This document shows positions 35,073 through 45,117 of a stretch of DNA of 64,000 nucleotides, one piece after another. The stretch spans positions 124,001-188,000 of the forward strand of contig JAKUQS010000003.1 of the NCBI GenBank assembly GCA_022451485.1, given 5' to 3'. Origin of the DNA: Gammaproteobacteria bacterium (lineage in GTDB: Bacteria; Pseudomonadota; Gammaproteobacteria; Arenicellales; UBA868). The position numbers and the translations under genes were made by a program. The notes below the pieces were generated by a model. The model made no database searches. It worked only from the letters and a program-made list of their open reading frames with translations, and was not told the DNA's origin. The number at the start of each line of letters is the position of its first letter. Within the stretch, counting starts at the first letter, position 1.

Positions 35073-35963
35073 ATGCTACTTAATCGTTTTATGATCCGAC
35101 CCCTGGTCGAACAGGGCCTGCGTGAAGAACTGTCTGCCGGAGATACCACCGGTGGCTTCCTGACCCAACAGGACGACCCCGTCCTCACCGGCCAAATCTA
35201 CTCTAAAGCTCATGGCATCGCCTGTGGGCTGCTGCTGGCAGATGAAACCATCAAACTGGTCGAGCCCGAAGCGCAAATTGAACACGGGGTGAACGACGGT
35301 GACATCGTTGAACCGGGTAGCATTTTTCTCAAAATTACGGCGCGTGCGTCGACGTTTTTCGCTATCGAACGTGCCGCCATCGACTGGATTCAACAACTCT
35401 CAGGGCTCGCTACCAAGGTTAACCACTACGTCAATTTGGTCAAGGATTTTGACGTGCGGGTGACTGATACACGCAAAGGTTGGCCGGGGATACGCATGGT
35501 TCAAAAATATGCCGTGCGGGTGGGCGGTGCACACAACCATATCTTTAATTTAAACAACTGCATTCTGATCAAGGACAACCATATCAAACTCGCCGGCAGT
35601 ATTACCGCTGCTGTCGAGACCATACGCAAACGTGCACAACATACATTCAAAATTGAAGTGGAATGCGAATCAATGGAAATGGTTGAAGAAGCCCTCGCGG
35701 CGAACGCCGAGATCATTATGTTCGATAACCTGGATCTGGACGAAGTTCGCCAAGGAATGAAAATTGTAAACGGCCGGGCAATTACCGAAGCTTCGGGTGG
35801 AATCAACGAACACACCATCGTATCCGTTGCGGAAACCGGTGTGGACATCATTTCGGTCGGCGATCTGACTCATAGTGTGACGGCGATCGATGTCAGCCTT
35901 GATGTTCTGGACATCAAACCCACGGCTACGCGCACCATTAATCGCCTGCGACAATCGACCTGA
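35073..35963 (+). CDS. nadC: NadC-like quinolinate phosphoribosyltransferase family protein
   Basis: This 296-residue protein belongs to the NadC/ModD family of phosphoribosyltransferases, which attach ribose phosphate to an acid and release CO2. It has 'GDTTGGFL', 'AIERAAIDWIQQLSGLAT', 'KYAVRVGGAHNHIFNLNNCILIKDNHI' and the PRPP-binding 'EASGGINEHTI'. At residues 132-139 the usual DTRKT reads DTRKGWPG, an unusual change next to the substrate. nadA and nadB are not in the window. It could be the organism's NadC or a paralogue with another substrate; its place behind an amidohydrolase is compatible with the second. The ATG at 35073 gives the usual length; GTG 35010 is an alternative. Confidence 0.8.
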   Translation: MLLNRFMIRPLVEQGLREELSAGDTTGGFLTQQDDPVLTGQIYSKAHGIACGLLLADETIKLVEPEAQIEHGVNDGDIVEPGSIFLKITARASTFFAIERAAIDWIQQLSGLATKVNHYVNLVKDFDVRVTDTRKGWPGIRMVQKYAVRVGGAHNHIFNLNNCILIKDNHIKLAGSITAAVETIRKRAQHTFKIEVECESMEMVEEALAANAEIIMFDNLDLDEVRQGMKIVNGRAITEASGGINEHTIVSVAETGVDIISVGDLTHSVTAIDVSLDVLDIKPTATRTINRLRQST

Positions 35964-35969
35964 TATTCG

Positions 35970-36806
35970 TTAACTCATATCGGTTAGCAGACGTTCGATC
36001 ACGGTCACCACACCATCGTCATCGTTTGAATCAGTCACCCAGGTTGCTCGGGCCTTAACCTGGGGGTGGGCGTTACCCATGGCGACCGACACACCAGCGC
36101 CCTCTATCATCGCAAGATCATTCAGTTCGTCTCCCACAGCGCACACTTCAGCGGGCGTGAACCCAAACACAGCGGCAAGCCGAGACAACCCGGTCCATTT
36201 GGTAACATGACGCTGTGACACAGCACAGGACCAACCAAAACCGTCGACCTCACGAATGATCGTTAACACCACTCCCGGGCAATCACGCGTTACTTGCCGT
36301 TCAATAGCCCTCAATACCTGCTCTTCACCAAACAACGTCGCACCGATGGGTTTGATGCGGGCAGACAGTGTTTGGGCATCACCAACCCACGCCACCGATT
36401 CATATTCACTGAAGTAGCGCGCTGTATAGATGTTCCAGGGATCGTTATCGTCTAATACGAAATCGCGAGTTTGTGACAGGTCAGCGTCATGGTGCACGAT
36501 CAGCGACTGTTTTTCAGCACGTGCAATCTGAATAATTCGCTGCACCGCAGCGGCCGGAAAAGACTCACAAACGATGGTTTCTCGAGCCTTTCCCTTAACC
36601 AGAGCCCCCCCGACACATACCACTGGCACGACCACCCCTAACTGATCAGCAATCAATAACGACGAGCGATATCGACGATTAGTGGCGAGCACGACCTCGA
36701 GCCCGCTGTCCACCGCTCTGCGGACAGCCGCACAGGTCCTGTCGGAGATGGAACGCTCACTGGTAGTAAGCGTTCCATCAATATCAAGCGCTAGCATTCT
36801 GATCAC
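35970..36806 (-). CDS. HAD superfamily phosphatase, Cof/IIB type
   Basis: This 278-residue hydrolase starts with GTG at 36806, giving the usual 'MIRMLALDIDGTL' with nucleophile D8 and D10. 'VVLATNRRYRSS' (motif II, with Asn in place of the commoner Ser/Thr-Gly) and 'VCAVGDELNDLAMIEGAGVSVAMGNAHPQVKARATWVTDSNDDDGV' (motif IV) complete the site. Type IIB caps are present in the middle. Cof proteins dephosphorylate sugar phosphates or pyridoxal phosphate in many bacteria; the substrate is unknown. It is convergent with the nadC-like gene, 6 bases away, and divergent from ETF-ubiquinone oxidoreductase. Confidence 0.88.
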   Translation of the reverse strand: MIRMLALDIDGTLTTSERSISDRTCAAVRRAVDSGLEVVLATNRRYRSSLLIADQLGVVVPVVCVGGALVKGKARETIVCESFPAAAVQRIIQIARAEKQSLIVHHDADLSQTRDFVLDDNDPWNIYTARYFSEYESVAWVGDAQTLSARIKPIGATLFGEEQVLRAIERQVTRDCPGVVLTIIREVDGFGWSCAVSQRHVTKWTGLSRLAAVFGFTPAEVCAVGDELNDLAMIEGAGVSVAMGNAHPQVKARATWVTDSNDDDGVVTVIERLLTDMS

Positions 36807-36931
36807 GACACTGATCCAGTACAATGAAACCAACCCGCTATATAACAGATTGAAAGGAATACTTCGTAACTCATCATCGGTAAGGCGCCCAACAAGCGGC
36901 ACCGATAATCACGCTTAGGTAACCCAAATCC

Positions 36932-38605
36932 ATGCAAGATACCAGTGAGACCGCGCAACGTGAATCTATGGAGGTCGATGTCCTGATTGTCGGCGGCGGA
37001 CCCGCCGGACTCGCCACGGCCTGTCGCTTGATGCAACTGTCCGAGGAACATAACCATTCCCTGCAAGTCGTGATTCTAGAAAAAGCTGCTGAAATTGGCG
37101 GACATACGCTATCGGGCGCTGTCATCGAAACACGAGCACTGGATGAATTGTTTCCTGACTGGGCTACCCAAGGAGCGCCTTTGTTAACCCCAGTCAGCGA
37201 AGATGAATTCTTCTTTTTTAGCGGGCCAAAGCGTGCATTGCGAGTACCGAACAGTTTGTTGCCCCGCAGCATGCACAACACGGGCAACTATATCGTCAGC
37301 CTCGGCAAGGTCGTTCGCTGGCTGGGCGAACAGGCTGAAAACCTGGGAGTTGATATTTATCCAGGGTTCGCGGCCAGCCAATTACTGTTCTCTGGCGACG
37401 GCAGCGTAAAAGGCGTCATTACCGGTGAAATGGGCATCTCGTCTTCCGGGGAAAAGAAGAATACTTATGAGCCAGGCATGGAACTACATGCCCGCTATAC
37501 AGTATTTGCAGAAGGGTGTCGGGGGCACCTCGGCAAACAACTCATTGACACCTATGGTCTGGATGTCACCTCTACGCCGCAGCACTACGGTATCGGCCTG
37601 AAGGAACTCTGGCAAATACCAGCCGAGAAACATCGGCCTGGACTCGTTCAGCATGGTGCTGGCTGGCCACTTGCGGAACACGGCGCGTCCGGCGGCTCGT
37701 TCTTGTATCACCTGGAAGATTGTCAGGTCGCTCTGGGATTAATCGTGGACCTCAACTACAGCAACCCCTTCCTTAGCCCATTTGACGAGTTGCAACGATT
37801 CAAACACCACCCCACCGTACGTCAGTATCTGGACGGCGGGGAGCGACTTGCGTACGGCGCGAGGGCTATCACAAAAGGAGGTTTTAATTCGCTCCCTAAA
37901 ATGTCCTTACCGGGCGGCATTTTGGTGGGTTGCGATGCGGGAACACTTAACTTTGCCAAGATAAAAGGCACCCACACCGCCATGAAATCCGGCATGATCG
38001 CCGCCGAAACCTTGTTCAAGGCCATCTTTGAGGGCGATCCTGGTGGCAAGGATCATGCCCACTACCAGAACGAATTCCGTCTTTCCTGGCTTCATACGGA
38101 ACTAAAACGAGCGCGAAATTTTGGACCCGCCATGCATCGAATGGGGACTTATCTTGGTGGTGCATTCAACTTTCTCGACCAGAACGTGTTCAGAGGAAAA
38201 CTACCGTTTACGCTTAAAGACCACTCTATCGACAGCCGTTCGCTCCGGGTGGCCTCTGATGCCAAACCGATTACCTACCCATCTGCCGATGGGATTCTCA
38301 GTTTTGACAAAAATTCGTCCGTCTTTCTTACGAATACCAACCACGAGGAAGATCAACCTGTCCATCTGTGTCTTGAGGATCCGTCGATTCCTCTCGAGGT
38401 TAACTTACCCCGCTGGGCAGAACCCGCCCAACGCTACTGCCCTGCCGGTGTCTATGAAATCCTCGAGGATGAAGCAGGTTCGCACTTTCAGATCAATGCC
38501 CAGAACTGTATCCACTGCAAGACCTGTGACATTAAAGATCCAAGCGAGAACATTACGTGGATAACACCCGAAGGCGGTGGTGGCCCGAACTACGGAGCGA
38601 TGTAG
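36932..38605 (+). CDS. Electron transfer flavoprotein-ubiquinone oxidoreductase
   Basis: This 557-residue membrane-associated enzyme takes electrons from electron transfer flavoprotein and gives them to ubiquinone. The FAD motif is '[15 protein letters not shown]' (about residues 16-30). The middle contains '[31 protein letters not shown]'-type family segments, and the C-terminal 4Fe-4S region has '[32 protein letters not shown]'; a cysteine in 'RYCPAGVYE' is the likely fourth ligand. The length matches bacterial ETF-QO. It connects acyl-CoA and dimethylglycine/sarcosine-type dehydrogenases to the respiratory chain. etfAB are not in the window. Confidence 0.95.
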   Translation: [557 protein letters not shown]

Positions 38606-38652
38606 TTTGGCGCTCTGGCGCCCACTGCTCGCCCGCAGACCCGGAGAAAGCG

Positions 38653-39555
38653 ATGCTTGAAGCCAACATATTGGAATACCCAACAAAGGCTATCACCAGC
38701 GAACAGCGAGCCACGTTCTTTGCTAATGGCAGTCTCGTGCTCGAAAGTTTCGTCGGCAACAACTGGCTGAAACGATTGCGACACGCGGTTTCCGAGAGCA
38801 TCGAATCGGCTCGCCATCTGACGGAGAATAACGCGATCTACGTGCTCGAATCCGGGCACTGCGTGGACGCACCTGCGCTTCGGCGACTCAATAATCCAGT
38901 CTGCCATCACCCGGACTTCTGGCGTTTTGCCTCTGAATCGCCGATGGCCGAATTGGCAGCAGACCTATGCGGTCCAAACGTTAAGTTTTATCACTCCAAA
39001 CTCAATTTTAAGTGGCCACACGTAGGCCATCAATTTGACTGGCACCAAGATATCCCGGCGTGGCCCCATACGGATTACAGTCCGATTAGTATCGGCCTTT
39101 ACCTAGAAGATTGCGGCGTTGAACAGGGCCCATTAATGGCTATCAATGGGTCTCATCGCGGCGATCTGCACAGTATGTACGACAACGATCGCAACTGGGT
39201 ATTGCGCATTCCCGAAGAAGATCTCGAACCGGGCTGGCGGGACCACGTCGTGAATCTAACCGGTCCGGCCGGTACAGTGGTCGTTCTAAACTGTCGTGTG
39301 ATACATGGATCACACCAAAATGATTCCACAAGAATGCGACCGCTACTACTTAATGTGTATTCCTCTGCCGACTCAATGCCGTACGCCTTTAACCCGCTCG
39401 CTAACGAATACGAGGGTGTGATCATACACGGCGAACCGGCACGCTACGCGAGTCATGACCCCCGGGGATGTGAACTACCACCGGACTGGTCGAAAGGGTA
39501 CGTCGGCCCATGGCAACACCAGGCAGGTGCTCGGGCCAACGAAGAATCGTCCTGA
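38653..39555 (+). CDS. Phytanoyl-CoA dioxygenase (PhyH) family protein
   Basis: This 300-residue Fe(II)/2-oxoglutarate oxygenase hydroxylates an organic substrate. Iron ligands are H131 and D133 (FDWHQD) and H218 (RVIHGS), and R226/R228 in 'STRMRP' would bind 2-oxoglutarate. 'GPLMAINGSHRG' precedes the second half and fits the fold. The ATG at 38653 has a CGGAGAAAG ribosome site; an upstream in-frame start would overlap the ETF-QO gene. The gene follows ETF-QO by 47 bases and is followed by an alpha/beta hydrolase 22 bases later, so the three may form an operon. The substrate is unknown. Confidence 0.9.
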   Translation: MLEANILEYPTKAITSEQRATFFANGSLVLESFVGNNWLKRLRHAVSESIESARHLTENNAIYVLESGHCVDAPALRRLNNPVCHHPDFWRFASESPMAELAADLCGPNVKFYHSKLNFKWPHVGHQFDWHQDIPAWPHTDYSPISIGLYLEDCGVEQGPLMAINGSHRGDLHSMYDNDRNWVLRIPEEDLEPGWRDHVVNLTGPAGTVVVLNCRVIHGSHQNDSTRMRPLLLNVYSSADSMPYAFNPLANEYEGVIIHGEPARYASHDPRGCELPPDWSKGYVGPWQHQAGARANEESS

Positions 39556-39577
39556 CACGAGCTCTCTGGCCGGCCAC

Positions 39578-40378
39578 ATGCACTACGAAGTCTCTGGATC
39601 CTCTTTATTCAAACAAACCGTCTGCTTCATTCACGGCCTGTGTTGTGATCTCACCGATTGGGAACATCAACGCACACATTTTCAGGACCGCTACCGGGTG
39701 ATCGGCTGTGACCTCAAAGGCCATGGATATTCTGCAGTATCTGTTGAACCGGTCTCTATTGAGAACTGGGCGGTTGATATCGCTGAACTACTCGATTCTC
39801 TCAATGTTCAAAATGTCGTCCTGGTCGGTCACAGCATGGGCTGTCGCGTGGCGCTGGCGGCCGCCCTGCACCGGCCAGAGCGTGTGGATGCTGTGGCGCT
39901 GGTCGATGGCAGTCGCTTTTCCGGCATTAATGGGCCATCAACCTACGACGATGCACTCGCCAGTGTCGAAGCAGCTGGCGGCTGGCCTGTGCTGGTGCGT
40001 CACCTCTTCAACCAGATGTTTACCGACAAGGCGCCAGCCAGTTTACGACAACGCGTGATCAACCGTGCACTGACCATACCTGAGGCCGTCGGCCGAGCAG
40101 GGTTTGCCAGCATGGTGACTTGGGATGTTCAACAACTAGATAGCGCCCTTCGGTCATTTGTACGGCCCCTGACGATCATCCAGAGTACCTATGTCAATGA
40201 AGAGCGCAATAGAGTTTCTGTCGGCAAAAATGAATCCACGCCCTGGCTGGATCATGTCCGACAACGGTATTCCAGCGCCGTCATTGAGATCGTGCCCGAG
40301 AGTGGTCATTTCCCACAGATTGAATCAGCCAGCATTGTCAATGCACATCTTCAGCGTTTGCTTGATCAAGTTGCCTAA
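39578..40378 (+). CDS. Alpha/beta hydrolase
   Basis: This 266-residue alpha/beta hydrolase has an oxyanion region 'CFIHGLCCDLTDWEHQ', 'CDLKGHGYS', the nucleophile elbow 'VLVGHSMGCRVA' (S86) and a late His in 'VPESGHFPQIES'. A D residue in the Asp strand 'AVALVDGSRFSG' completes the layout. It has no signal peptide and is cytoplasmic. The ATG at 39578 is chosen because earlier in-frame starts lie inside the PhyH gene and would put an unrelated sequence before the fold. Substrate: an ester, lactone or thioester; it may act after the PhyH hydroxylation step. It is convergent with purL. Confidence 0.85.
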   Translation: MHYEVSGSSLFKQTVCFIHGLCCDLTDWEHQRTHFQDRYRVIGCDLKGHGYSAVSVEPVSIENWAVDIAELLDSLNVQNVVLVGHSMGCRVALAAALHRPERVDAVALVDGSRFSGINGPSTYDDALASVEAAGGWPVLVRHLFNQMFTDKAPASLRQRVINRALTIPEAVGRAGFASMVTWDVQQLDSALRSFVRPLTIIQSTYVNEERNRVSVGKNESTPWLDHVRQRYSSAVIEIVPESGHFPQIESASIVNAHLQRLLDQVA

Positions 40379-40413
40379 ACGCAATGCTGCGTACATGGCA
40401 AACTACAGCCTTG

Positions 40414-43400
40414 TCAATCTACCCACGCCCTCGCGTTCTCAAACAGCTTAAGCCAGGGACTGTCCTCACCCCATTCAGGGGGATGCCACGAACAGGTCAG
40501 CGTACGAAATATCCTTTCCGGGTGAGGCATCAAAATGGTCACCCGTCCTTCCTCGCTTGTCAGCCCGGTAATTCCATCCACCGACCCATTCGGGTTGGCC
40601 GGATAACGCACCGTGGGTAACCCACGATTGTCTACGTATCGCAACGTCAATTGACCCGCCAAGGCGAGCACATCAAGTGCATCGGGACGATCAAACTTAA
40701 CTTGGCCCTCACCGTGAGAGACCACAACCGGAAGACGAGTGCCTGACATATCACGAAACAGAATCGAGCGGCTCTCCATGATTTCAGTCATCACCAGTCG
40801 CGCCTCAAACTGTTCAGAGCGATTACGAACAAAAACAGGCCAACGCGCAGCCCCTGGAATTAAGCTCTTCAATCCACTTAACATCTGACAACCATTGCAC
40901 ACTCCCAACGCAAACGTGTCTGACCTTAAAAAGAATTCAGCAAACTGTGCCTTCAGCACTGGTTGAAGTAATATCGTCTTAGCCCAACCACGGCCCGCCC
41001 CCAACACGTCGCCGAAAGAAAATCCGCCACAAGCTGCCATACCGACGAACTGTTCCAGCCGATGGCGCTTCGACACCAGGTCGCCCATGGTGACGTCCAC
41101 CGCCTCGAATCCCACACGATCAAAGGCAGCAGCCATTTCCAAATGGCCGTTAACACCCTGCTCTCGCAGAATGGCAATGCGCGGCCGCACACCCTGCCCA
41201 ACAGCCGCAGGGAACAAGCCTGGATTCCCGCTTGAATGCCTTGTCGCATGCAACCCCGGATCATCTTCATCAAGCAAATTATCGTAGGCTTCCTTCGCGC
41301 AGATTGGGTCATCGCGCAGCGCCTGCAAACGGTAACTGCTTTCTGACCAGGCTCGATGAAGATCAGCCCGTCGCTTTCGGAATATGGTTTCCTTGGCCAC
41401 TGTCACCAACACGTCGCGGTGCTCCCAGCTCAGCCTGGCAATGGGACGCGCCAGATGGGCGATACCGTGTTGCGCCAGAACGCGATCAAGCACTGGAATG
41501 TCATCGTCTCGAACCTGGAAAACTGCCCCCGCCTCCTCCGCAAACAAGGCCGGCAGCACCGCGTCCGATGCCTCCAGTTCGATCTCGAGACCGCAGCGAC
41601 CCGCAAAAGCCATCTCACACAACGTGACAAAAAGACCACCATCTGACCGATCATGATAGGCCAACAAAGTACCGTTCCCCATTAACTCACGCGTCGCGGC
41701 AAAGAACGCGCGAAGTGCAATCGGATCATCTAGGTCAGGTGCTTCATTACCGACCTGGCTATACACCTGGGCCAAGGCTGAACCACCGAGTCGTTGCCGC
41801 CCTCCTCCCAGATCCAGCAAAATCAATGTGCTAGCGGTTTCGGCCATCGGCATCGGAGTCAGTGTTCGCCGGACATCCATGACCGGTGAAAATGCAGTAA
41901 TCACCAGGGAAACGGGGGCTACGACTTCCAGAACCCCCTCCTGATCCTCTCCGCGTGTCGCCATCGACAACGAATCCTTCCCAACAGGGACCGAAATGCC
42001 AAGTGCCGGTAAGAACTCTTGAGTCAACGCATAAACCATATCGTACAGGGCTGCGTCCTCGCCCGGTTCCCCAACCGCTGCCATCCAATTGGCCGACAAG
42101 CGAACGTCAGCCAGCGCCGCAACATCTGCCGCGGCAAGATTAGTGAGCGCTTCTGCCACGGCCATGCGGCCACTGGCCGCCGGGTTTATCAACGCTAACG
42201 GAGCTCGCTCGCCCATCGCCATCGCTTCGCCGCCAACGCCCACAAAGCCCGTGACGCTGACTGCTACATCGGCAACTGGAACCTGCCAGGGGCCAACCAT
42301 TTGGTCTCGGACGATCTGCCCGCTCACACTACGGTCACCAATAGTGATCAAAAACGTCTTGTCAGCGACGGTCGGCAAGTGCAGCACACGGTAGATCGCC
42401 TCTTCAAGCGATACCCCCGACAAATCGAGCGGCGGATAGGCCGGCAAACTACGGATCACATCGCGCAGCATCGGCGGAGACTGACCAAACAGACTCTGCA
42501 TGTCGACATCGACTACTGCGTCAGTGGGCACTGGTTCGCCGCCAACCCCAGTATCACCGTCATACAATCGCAATTGACGCACAGTGGTCGCTTCACCAAC
42601 CACTGAGTAGGGGCAGTTCTCCCTGAGGCATATGGATTCAAACTCAGTTAACCGCTCTTTGCGCACCGCAATGACGTAACGCTCCTGAGCTTCGTTGCAC
42701 CATATTTCCATTGGTGACATGGCTGGATCGTCATTGGGAATCTGCCGTAAATAAAAAGCCCCCCCGCGCTCCGAATCCTCGACTAATTCTGGCACAGCAT
42801 TCGACAGGCCACCTGCACCAACGTCGTGTATTGACACAATCGGGTTTGCGGCGCCAAGCCCTGTGCAGCGATCGATCACCTCCTGGCAACGCCGCTGCAT
42901 TTCAGGGTTACCTCGCTGTACAGACGCAAAATCAAGCTGCTCGCTGCTCTTGCCAGAACCCACACTGGATGCGGCACCCCCACCCAGTCCTATCAACATG
43001 GCCGGCCCACCTAGCACGATGATCTGTGTCCCGCTTGAAACCGTTTGTTTGTAAACGTGCCCTTCACGAATATTGCCGAGGCCGCCGGCCAGCATGATTG
43101 GCTTGTGGTAACCCCGACGGCGGGCATTTGAACCATCTGCGTCTGTCACCTCGAACGTTCGGAAATAGCCTCCAATGTTGGGTCGGCCGAATTCATTGTT
43201 AAACGCAGCCCCACCCAACGGACCATCAATCATGATCTGCAGTGGACTTGCGATACGTTGGGGCCGCCGCGGTGCCATCTCCCAGGGCATCGCTGCCCCG
43301 GGCAAATGCAAATTTGAGACCGCAAAGCCAGTCAGCCCTGCCCTAGGCTTCGCCCCGCGACCGGTGGCACCTTCATCACGAATCTCACCGCCCGAACCGG

Positions 43401-44334
43401 TAGCCGCCCCAGGGAACGGAGAAATCGCGGTGGGGTGATTGTGCGTTTCAACCTTGGCAACAATATGTAACGGCTCAATGGCATATTGATAAATATCTTT
43501 CTCGCCAGTCGCACCAAACCATGTCGCGGAAGGCGCCGGAATGACCGCTGCATTGTCGTTGTAAGCGACCAGCGTGGTACTACCAAATTTCTCATGCGTC
43601 GAGCGAATCATGCTGAAAAGTGTGTGTGGTTGACTCACGCTATCGATCTTCCAATTAGCGTTAAAAATCTTGTGCCTGCAATGCTCAGAATTAACCTGCG
43701 CGAACATCATCAGTTCAGCATCCGTTGGATTACGGCCCATGCGCTGAAATTGGGTAAACAAAAAATCAACCTCATCGAGCGACAGTGCTAAACCCCACTT
43801 CTCGTTCACTTCCACCAAACTTTCACGGCCACTACCCAACACATCCACAAAACGAAGACTGCCCGGCTCAGCGACTGAGAAAACACGAGCAAGCTCTGGC
43901 GGCTTATTGATCAGAGACTCAACCATGGGGTCATACAATAATTGGCCGCAGGCCGATGTCGCGGTCACCTGAATGGTTGCCCCAGCTGTGGTGCTGAGCT
44001 TCCACTCGATCCCGCGTTCGATTCGCAACACCTGCAAAAGACCACACCGACGGACAATGTCTGTCGCTTTGGTAGACCAAGGAGAAATCGTACCCAAGCG
44101 AGGCACCACGTAACACGATGGATTTCGAGAAGGCCGGGTGTGGGAGACGGGTTCGCTGTCCAACAAATCGACAAGACAATCAGAAGCCGACGCATCGAGC
44201 GAGCCTTTTGCCTGAACAAGAAAAAAATAGTGAGCATCGAGCGCCATGACAGTGGGCTCGATGCCATTAACCATCTCGAGTAGTTTTTCCCGCCGGAACT
44301 CCGAAAGTGCAGATCCGGCAGGCAGTATCAGCAC
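40414..44334 (-). CDS. purL: Phosphoribosylformylglycinamidine synthase, long single-chain form
   Basis: This 1306-residue enzyme makes FGAM from FGAR, glutamine and ATP in purine synthesis. It is the fused type of gamma- and betaproteobacteria and eukaryotes: the N-terminal domain, two AIRS-like ATP domains ('VKVETHNHPTAISPFPGAATGSGGEIRDEGATGRG'), and the glutaminase domain. The glutaminase holds the nucleophile Cys in 'GVCNGCQMLSG' and the His-Glu pair at H1271 and E1273 ('PHPERIFR'). It starts with GTG at 44334. It follows purC by 27 bases in the same direction, so purC-purL are probably co-transcribed. Confidence 0.96.
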   Translation of the reverse strand: MLILPAGSALSEFRREKLLEMVNGIEPTVMALDAHYFFLVQAKGSLDASASDCLVDLLDSEPVSHTRPSRNPSCYVVPRLGTISPWSTKATDIVRRCGLLQVLRIERGIEWKLSTTAGATIQVTATSACGQLLYDPMVESLINKPPELARVFSVAEPGSLRFVDVLGSGRESLVEVNEKWGLALSLDEVDFLFTQFQRMGRNPTDAELMMFAQVNSEHCRHKIFNANWKIDSVSQPHTLFSMIRSTHEKFGSTTLVAYNDNAAVIPAPSATWFGATGEKDIYQYAIEPLHIVAKVETHNHPTAISPFPGAATGSGGEIRDEGATGRGAKPRAGLTGFAVSNLHLPGAAMPWEMAPRRPQRIASPLQIMIDGPLGGAAFNNEFGRPNIGGYFRTFEVTDADGSNARRRGYHKPIMLAGGLGNIREGHVYKQTVSSGTQIIVLGGPAMLIGLGGGAASSVGSGKSSEQLDFASVQRGNPEMQRRCQEVIDRCTGLGAANPIVSIHDVGAGGLSNAVPELVEDSERGGAFYLRQIPNDDPAMSPMEIWCNEAQERYVIAVRKERLTEFESICLRENCPYSVVGEATTVRQLRLYDGDTGVGGEPVPTDAVVDVDMQSLFGQSPPMLRDVIRSLPAYPPLDLSGVSLEEAIYRVLHLPTVADKTFLITIGDRSVSGQIVRDQMVGPWQVPVADVAVSVTGFVGVGGEAMAMGERAPLALINPAASGRMAVAEALTNLAAADVAALADVRLSANWMAAVGEPGEDAALYDMVYALTQEFLPALGISVPVGKDSLSMATRGEDQEGVLEVVAPVSLVITAFSPVMDVRRTLTPMPMAETASTLILLDLGGGRQRLGGSALAQVYSQVGNEAPDLDDPIALRAFFAATRELMGNGTLLAYHDRSDGGLFVTLCEMAFAGRCGLEIELEASDAVLPALFAEEAGAVFQVRDDDIPVLDRVLAQHGIAHLARPIARLSWEHRDVLVTVAKETIFRKRRADLHRAWSESSYRLQALRDDPICAKEAYDNLLDEDDPGLHATRHSSGNPGLFPAAVGQGVRPRIAILREQGVNGHLEMAAAFDRVGFEAVDVTMGDLVSKRHRLEQFVGMAACGGFSFGDVLGAGRGWAKTILLQPVLKAQFAEFFLRSDTFALGVCNGCQMLSGLKSLIPGAARWPVFVRNRSEQFEARLVMTEIMESRSILFRDMSGTRLPVVVSHGEGQVKFDRPDALDVLALAGQLTLRYVDNRGLPTVRYPANPNGSVDGITGLTSEEGRVTILMPHPERIFRTLTCSWHPPEWGEDSPWLKLFENARAWVD

Positions 44335-44361
44335 GAAGATTGCGGTCCGTCGAACAGGTTA

Positions 44362-45087
44362 TCAGGCAATCGGTTGCCCCAGATCGACGCCCAAACGCAT
44401 AGCGACTTCCTCATAAGCCTCAACAACACCGCCAAGGCCACGACGGAAACGATCCTTGTCTAGTTTCTTACGAGTATCAGTGTCCCATAAACGACATCCA
44501 TCCGGAGTAAATTCATCCCCGAGCAATAGGGCGCCATCGAACCGACCATATTCCAACTTGAAGTCAACCAACAACATACCAGCAGCAGAAAACATTTTTG
44601 TCAGAATGTCATTGACCTCAAACGTGCGTTCAATCATGACATCAATCTCTGACTGACTGGCCCAATTAAACGACCGTATATGATATTCGTTGATCATCGG
44701 GTCATGTAGGTCATCATTTTTCAGAAAAAACTCAAATGTCGGTGGAGTCAGATCAATACCGTCTTCTACACCCAGTCGTTTGCATAACGACCCGGTGGCA
44801 ATATTTCGAACCACGCACTCGACGGGAATCATATCGAGCCGTTTGACAAGCGATTCGGTCTCGCTCAAAAGGCGCTCATGGTGAGTCGCGACTCCCGCAC
44901 CCTCGAGCTGATCCATAATGAATGCGCTAAAGCGATTATTGACCATACCCTTGCGATTGAGTTTTTCTACTTTTATTCCGTCAAACGCAGAGGTGTCATC
45001 ACGGAAGACCATAACGAGTTGGGTTGGATCGGTCGTTTCGAAAACCGACTTTGCCTTACCGGAATAAAGTTCTTTACCTTTCTCCAT
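44362..45087 (-). CDS. purC: SAICAR synthetase
   Basis: This 241-residue enzyme (phosphoribosylaminoimidazole-succinocarboxamide synthase) joins CAIR and aspartate using ATP. It has '[31 protein letters not shown]', '[24 protein letters not shown]' and '[30 protein letters not shown]', matching PurC throughout. It lies 30 bases after dapA with an AGGTG ribosome site. In Escherichia coli bamC lies between dapA and purC; here it is missing. purL follows downstream. Confidence 0.97.
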   Translation of the reverse strand: MEKGKELYSGKAKSVFETTDPTQLVMVFRDDTSAFDGIKVEKLNRKGMVNNRFSAFIMDQLEGAGVATHHERLLSETESLVKRLDMIPVECVVRNIATGSLCKRLGVEDGIDLTPPTFEFFLKNDDLHDPMINEYHIRSFNWASQSEIDVMIERTFEVNDILTKMFSAAGMLLVDFKLEYGRFDGALLLGDEFTPDGCRLWDTDTRKKLDKDRFRRGLGGVVEAYEEVAMRLGVDLGQPIA

Positions 45088-45117
45088 TCTTATTCACCTA
45101 TTAGATAAAACTTGCTG

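Noticed and set aside
40379-40392. Small stem-loop (ACGCA/TGCGT) between the alpha/beta hydrolase and purL
   Set aside because: Five-base arms with no T-run are too weak for a terminator call.
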